Source: a bacterium (GTDB lineage: Bacteria > UBA9089 > UBA9088 > JAGUXG01). From it: a stretch of DNA of 8,412 bases. A model generated the notes under the pieces. The model searched no databases. It was given only the letters and a program-made list of their open reading frames with translations, and was not told the DNA's origin. Both the position numbers and the translations under genes were made by a program. The DNA is taken from NCBI GenBank assembly GCA_030018505.1, contig JASEHO010000064.1, forward strand, positions 1 to 8,412. Reading direction: 5' to 3'. Positions 5,922-8,412 of the stretch are shown here, piece by piece; position 1 is the stretch's first letter, and the number at the start of each line of letters is the position of its first letter.

Positions 5922-5938
5922 GAGTTTTTTGTAATATA
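5895..5938. repeat. Long imperfect palindrome over the queF promoter
   Basis: Eleven bases, TATATTACAAA (5895-5905), are the exact reverse complement of 5928-5938. A further six pairs (5906-5911 with 5920-5925, one a G-T wobble) follow after a 2-nt bulge, leaving an 8-nt loop at 5912-5919. No T-run follows on the minus strand, so it is a poor terminator for the gene ending at 6029. The overlap with both promoter boxes makes an operator the better guess, but this is inference. Confidence 0.6.
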
Positions 5939-6028
5939 AATGTTACTACTAGCAAAAAAATTGAGAGACCTATTACTAATGATAATAAATATTATGTAAA
6001 CTTAAGAAGAAAAAAAGAATATTAGACC
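5939..6028. other. AT-rich intergenic stretch without a gene
   Basis: This A-rich sequence separates the end of the O-antigen ligase-like gene from the queF promoter palindrome. I see no ORF, RNA gene or convincing hairpin terminator in it. Confidence 0.6.
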
Positions 6029-8062
6029 TTAAAACTTCTGAATTTCTAAACTTTGTAACTTAGAGAGAAGCTCGGAGTTATTGGGTTCAAGCTCTAAGGC
6101 AACCTGCAATGCTTTTTTTGCCTCATCCTGTCTTTCAAAGGAAATATAAAGAGGAAGAAGCATCTTTAATGCTCTGTCGCAAATAGGATCAGCCAGTAAG
6201 CACCTTTCATATTCAGAGATTGCCTCAGAATTCTGGCCCTCCCTCTGATACATTTGAGCAAAGTTATAGTGAACATCAACAGAGTATGGGTTTTTCTCTG
6301 CTGCCTTTTTGAAGTTTTCAATCACCCTATTTATGTTCTTTTCTCTATCTTCTAAATAGTATGATGTGGCAATAACTGTGTAGGCAATATCAGAGTTGGG
6401 GTTGACAACAAGAAGTTTTTGGGCTATGTCCCTTGCCGCAAGCAGCCATTTCTTTGTATTCCCTTCCTGTTGGCTAGCTGTGAGATATAAACTATTCAGT
6501 TCCTGAAGGTATTGGACATCATAAGGCCATATCTTTATCACCTTCTCATAAGCAGAGATGACTTCAGAAAAAGGTCTCTTGTCCTTCAGATCAAATGCCT
6601 TTCTGTAAGCCATATCTGCCCGATATGGTGTAATAATTAAGATTAAAGAAATCAATGTAATTAGTAATATTCCAGCCAACAACATTTTTTGATTAGAAGT
6701 TAGTCTTTTGAGTTTTTCCCTTTTTATCTGTTTCTTATAAAGGATACCCATCCCTCCTGTCAGGATCCAGAACAGAGACTCTGTTGAATGAACACCAAAA
6801 GCAGTTTGTGCCTGAAAGATATAGGATAACCAGGAGAATATTATTCCGGTAGTCCACCACCCCTCCCCTTTTTCAAAAGATATAGTTTTGATAGAAAGAT
6901 AAAGAAAAGCTATAAGTATCCATAAATAACTTAAGGCGCCCAAGATTCCTTTTTGAGCAACTATATCAAGAAACTCGTTATGAGAGCTTTCTGCTGTAAC
7001 ATAGGCGCCAACTGTTTTTACTGTTTCTAAACTCCTGTACTTGGGATAAGAAATAGCCATCGTATCTGGACCTGTTCCCAACAAAGGTTTCTTTGATAGA
7101 TTCATGGCAATATCCTTCCAGATACAAAGTCTAACTTTGGCAGAACCTTTTACTTCAATCTTCTTTTCTGGTAAATTAGTCTCTATTTCTTCATTTTTTA
7201 CTTTAGATTTTGAGAGTAAGAACTCTTTAGCAAATCTTCCCAGAGTTGACTCTGAAGATAAATTTGAAGAAATAGTAATTAAAGCTATAATTATCAGCCC
7301 TATATAAAATCTCTTTACCTTTTTCTTGACATCCTTTCTTCTATAGAGAAAAAAGAGAAGAAAGCTGATTACAAAGACCAGGTAAGCTACACCAAATCCC
7401 ATAAATGTTCCCCTTGTCTGCATCATAAAGAAAGAGATATAGATTACAGAGAAAGCAAATCCATATATCCATATCCATAGACCTTCAGAATAAAAATAGA
7501 AACCCAGAGCAAGAAAGAGAGTCATGATGAGATAGCAAGAGGAAAAGATTGGATTTCCCATAAAAGAGCTTACCCTTCCACCCCCTTGTCTTTCTGGAAA
7601 GAAATAGTCTGTCCCAAAGTATTGCATAATCCCATAAATAGCTGATATTACCCCAATGACTATTACTATTTTAATAATTTTCTTTAAGAATTCTTTATCC
7701 CCAAATCTAATAAGGCTTAAAGCAATAACAGTATAACTAAGATGTGTAAGTAGGCCATTATATCTTTTATAAAAGCCAAATATGCTTATGAGCGGAGATT
7801 CAGAAGATATAGTGGCCAATATATTCACTATTGCCCAGGCAAAAAGAGAAAGAGTGAGTATAGTTTTAGGAGGAAAGCCCTTGCCCAAAGAAAGTAGAGA
7901 TAACCAGCATCCCAAAATAAAGACTCCCCCAATCCAGAGCACAGTAGCCTTGCTTATATCATAGATACCAACAAGCGATTTATCAAAATAAAGTGGAAGC
8001 AAGATAATAAGCGTAACTAATGTTATCTTTATTGCCTTTGTAAGATATTCTTCTATCTTCAT
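6029..8062 (-). CDS. O-antigen ligase/polymerase-type (Wzy_C) membrane protein with C-terminal TPR repeats
   Basis: From the ATG at 8062 this encodes 677 residues. The N-terminal two thirds are polytopic, with about a dozen hydrophobic segments. A large loop carries the Wzy_C signature: KPLLGTGPDTMAISYPKYRS, then AESSHNEFLDIVAQKGILG with its conserved H-N-E. After a last membrane helix (about residues 458-478) come four or five TPR-like units, such as YEKVIKIWPYDVQYL, FKKAAEKNPYSVDVHYNFAQ and LQVALELEPNNSELL. Relatives polymerise glycans or transfer them to lipid A or proteins at the periplasmic face; the TPRs may bind partners. Which reaction applies here cannot be told. A GTG at 8113 would add 17 residues but lacks a Shine-Dalgarno sequence, and that extension lies in repeat-like sequence. 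No glycosyltransferases are nearby. Confidence 0.88.
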   Translation of the reverse strand: MKIEEYLTKAIKITLVTLIILLPLYFDKSLVGIYDISKATVLWIGGVFILGCWLSLLSLGKGFPPKTILTLSLFAWAIVNILATISSESPLISIFGFYKRYNGLLTHLSYTVIALSLIRFGDKEFLKKIIKIVIVIGVISAIYGIMQYFGTDYFFPERQGGGRVSSFMGNPIFSSCYLIMTLFLALGFYFYSEGLWIWIYGFAFSVIYISFFMMQTRGTFMGFGVAYLVFVISFLLFFLYRRKDVKKKVKRFYIGLIIIALITISSNLSSESTLGRFAKEFLLSKSKVKNEEIETNLPEKKIEVKGSAKVRLCIWKDIAMNLSKKPLLGTGPDTMAISYPKYRSLETVKTVGAYVTAESSHNEFLDIVAQKGILGALSYLWILIAFLYLSIKTISFEKGEGWWTTGIIFSWLSYIFQAQTAFGVHSTESLFWILTGGMGILYKKQIKREKLKRLTSNQKMLLAGILLITLISLILIITPYRADMAYRKAFDLKDKRPFSEVISAYEKVIKIWPYDVQYLQELNSLYLTASQQEGNTKKWLLAARDIAQKLLVVNPNSDIAYTVIATSYYLEDREKNINRVIENFKKAAEKNPYSVDVHYNFAQMYQREGQNSEAISEYERCLLADPICDRALKMLLPLYISFERQDEAKKALQVALELEPNNSELLSKLQSLEIQKF
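6034..6065. repeat. Degenerate 8-nt-period repeat at the 3' end of the ligase-like gene
   Basis: On the plus strand the units read ACTTCTGA, ATTTCTAA, ACTTTGTA and ACTTAGAG, a loose octamer periodicity. They encode the last residues of the ligase/TPR protein (SKLQSLEIQKF) on the minus strand. A similar octamer tract lies at the other end of the same gene (8057-8095). Confidence 0.4.
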
Positions 8063-8095
8063 AAGTTCATAACTTCTAAAGTTCAAAATTCTAAA
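8057..8095. repeat. Degenerate 8-nt-period repeat at the 5' end of the ligase-like gene
   Basis: Plus-strand units are CTTCATAA, GTTCATAA, CTTCTAAA, GTTCAAA and ATTCTAAA, a clear sTTCwwAA octamer series with one unit a base short. The tract spans the chosen ATG at 8062 and the alternative N-terminal extension. This argues that the extension is upstream sequence rather than conserved protein. Confidence 0.5.
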
Positions 8096-8225
8096 AAAAA
8101 TGAATTTTGTCACGGAGGCGAAATGAGGAAAAGAAAGAATTAGAGAAATTATCTCAATAAGTCTTATCTACAACATAGAATATTTTTGAATCTGTTGCTT
8201 TTTCGGTATGCAAGGAAGGTTACAA

Positions 8226-8254
8226 AAAAATCAAAGAGCGTCTCTTTGATTTTT
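8226..8254. terminator. Strong bidirectional intrinsic terminator
   Basis: AAAAATCAAAGAG (8226-8238) and CTCTTTGATTTTT (8242-8254) form a perfect 13-bp stem around a CGT loop. On the minus strand the stem ends in a run of seven T; on the plus strand it is followed by GATTTATTTTTTT. Both readings make good terminators. No plus-strand gene ends just before it, so it more likely ends a minus-strand transcript from beyond the right edge. That would isolate the ligase-like gene from read-through. Confidence 0.75.
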
Positions 8255-8386
8255 GATTTATTTTTTTAGCACAACAAAGACTGTTTTTTGTTTTGATATT
8301 AAGATAGACTAATCCCTTGATTAACAATTGCTGGAAAATATTGCTTAAAGGTTTTTTGGTAACACTTTACTCATCTGAAGAAGTTC

Positions 8387-8412
8387 AATGTAAAATGTAA
8401 AATTAGCAATTA
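8387..8412. repeat. 7-nt-period AT-rich tandem repeat at window edge
   Basis: Two perfect AATGTAA units are followed by AATTAGC and a partial AATTA, all in a 7-nt register. It is cut by the window end and echoes the AATTTGC heptamers at position 1. Confidence 0.5.

Larger units (their letters stand above)
8114..8412. other. Gene-free upstream region
   Basis: About 300 bases with no credible ORF on either strand. It holds a strong hairpin terminator (8226-8254), a weaker AACAAA/TTTGTT inverted pair (8273-8292) and a heptamer repeat at the right edge. A promoter for the minus-strand ligase-like gene must lie here or beyond, but no -35/-10 pair was convincing. Confidence 0.6.

Noticed and set aside
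8063..8113. GTG start at 8113 for the ligase-like protein
   Set aside because: There is no Shine-Dalgarno before the GTG, and the extra 17 residues are encoded largely by octamer repeat sequence. The ATG at 8062 gives a typical N-terminus leading into the first membrane helix.
803..8369. Exact 11-mer GTAACACTTTA at 803-813 and 8359-8369
   Set aside because: Several identical 11-mers are expected by chance in a window of this size and base composition, and no longer flanking identity exists.

Overview
The window is an AT-rich stretch of bacterial DNA with one divergently arranged pair of gene blocks. A stand-alone MCE (MlaD-type) lipid-transport subunit and a large O-antigen ligase/TPR membrane protein point to a cell with an outer membrane. 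The nadD-yqeK-rsfS order is widespread in bacteria and does not fix the phylum. The AT richness, the short-period degenerate repeats between genes and the mixed gene content would fit an uncultivated candidate-phylum bacterium, but this placement is a guess. Both window ends carry 7-nt-period AT-rich repeats, which may be where an assembly contig broke.

Plus strand, 1-2034: a good ribosome binding site precedes a short HicB-like antitoxin gene. Its stop codon overlaps the start of a 7-codon stub (MQKLPLL) that looks like the beginning of a lost hicA toxin gene. Next come an unrecognised four-helix membrane protein and an orphan mlaD-like gene that converges on the minus-strand operon.

Minus strand, 5921 down to 2058: a near-consensus promoter (TTGAAA, 17 nt, TATAAT) sits inside a long imperfect palindrome. 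It drives queF (queuosine precursor synthesis), proA (proline synthesis), a nucleotidyltransferase-fold gene of the AbiEii/MNT type, a 54-residue small ORF with its own Shine-Dalgarno sequence, nadD (NAD synthesis), yqeK (HD-domain hydrolase) and rsfS (ribosome silencing factor). From the nucleotidyltransferase to rsfS every consecutive pair of genes overlaps, so translation is probably coupled. The nucleotidyltransferase plus small ORF looks like a defence- or toxin-antitoxin-like pair embedded between the housekeeping genes proA and nadD. It is the most interesting item here.

Minus strand, 8062 down to 6029: a single large gene for an O-antigen ligase-type polytopic membrane protein with C-terminal TPR repeats. 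A strong hairpin terminator lies upstream at 8226-8254 and the queF promoter lies downstream, so it is probably its own transcription unit. Degenerate 8-nt-period repeats overlap both ends of this gene. No RNA genes, CRISPR arrays or transposases are visible.
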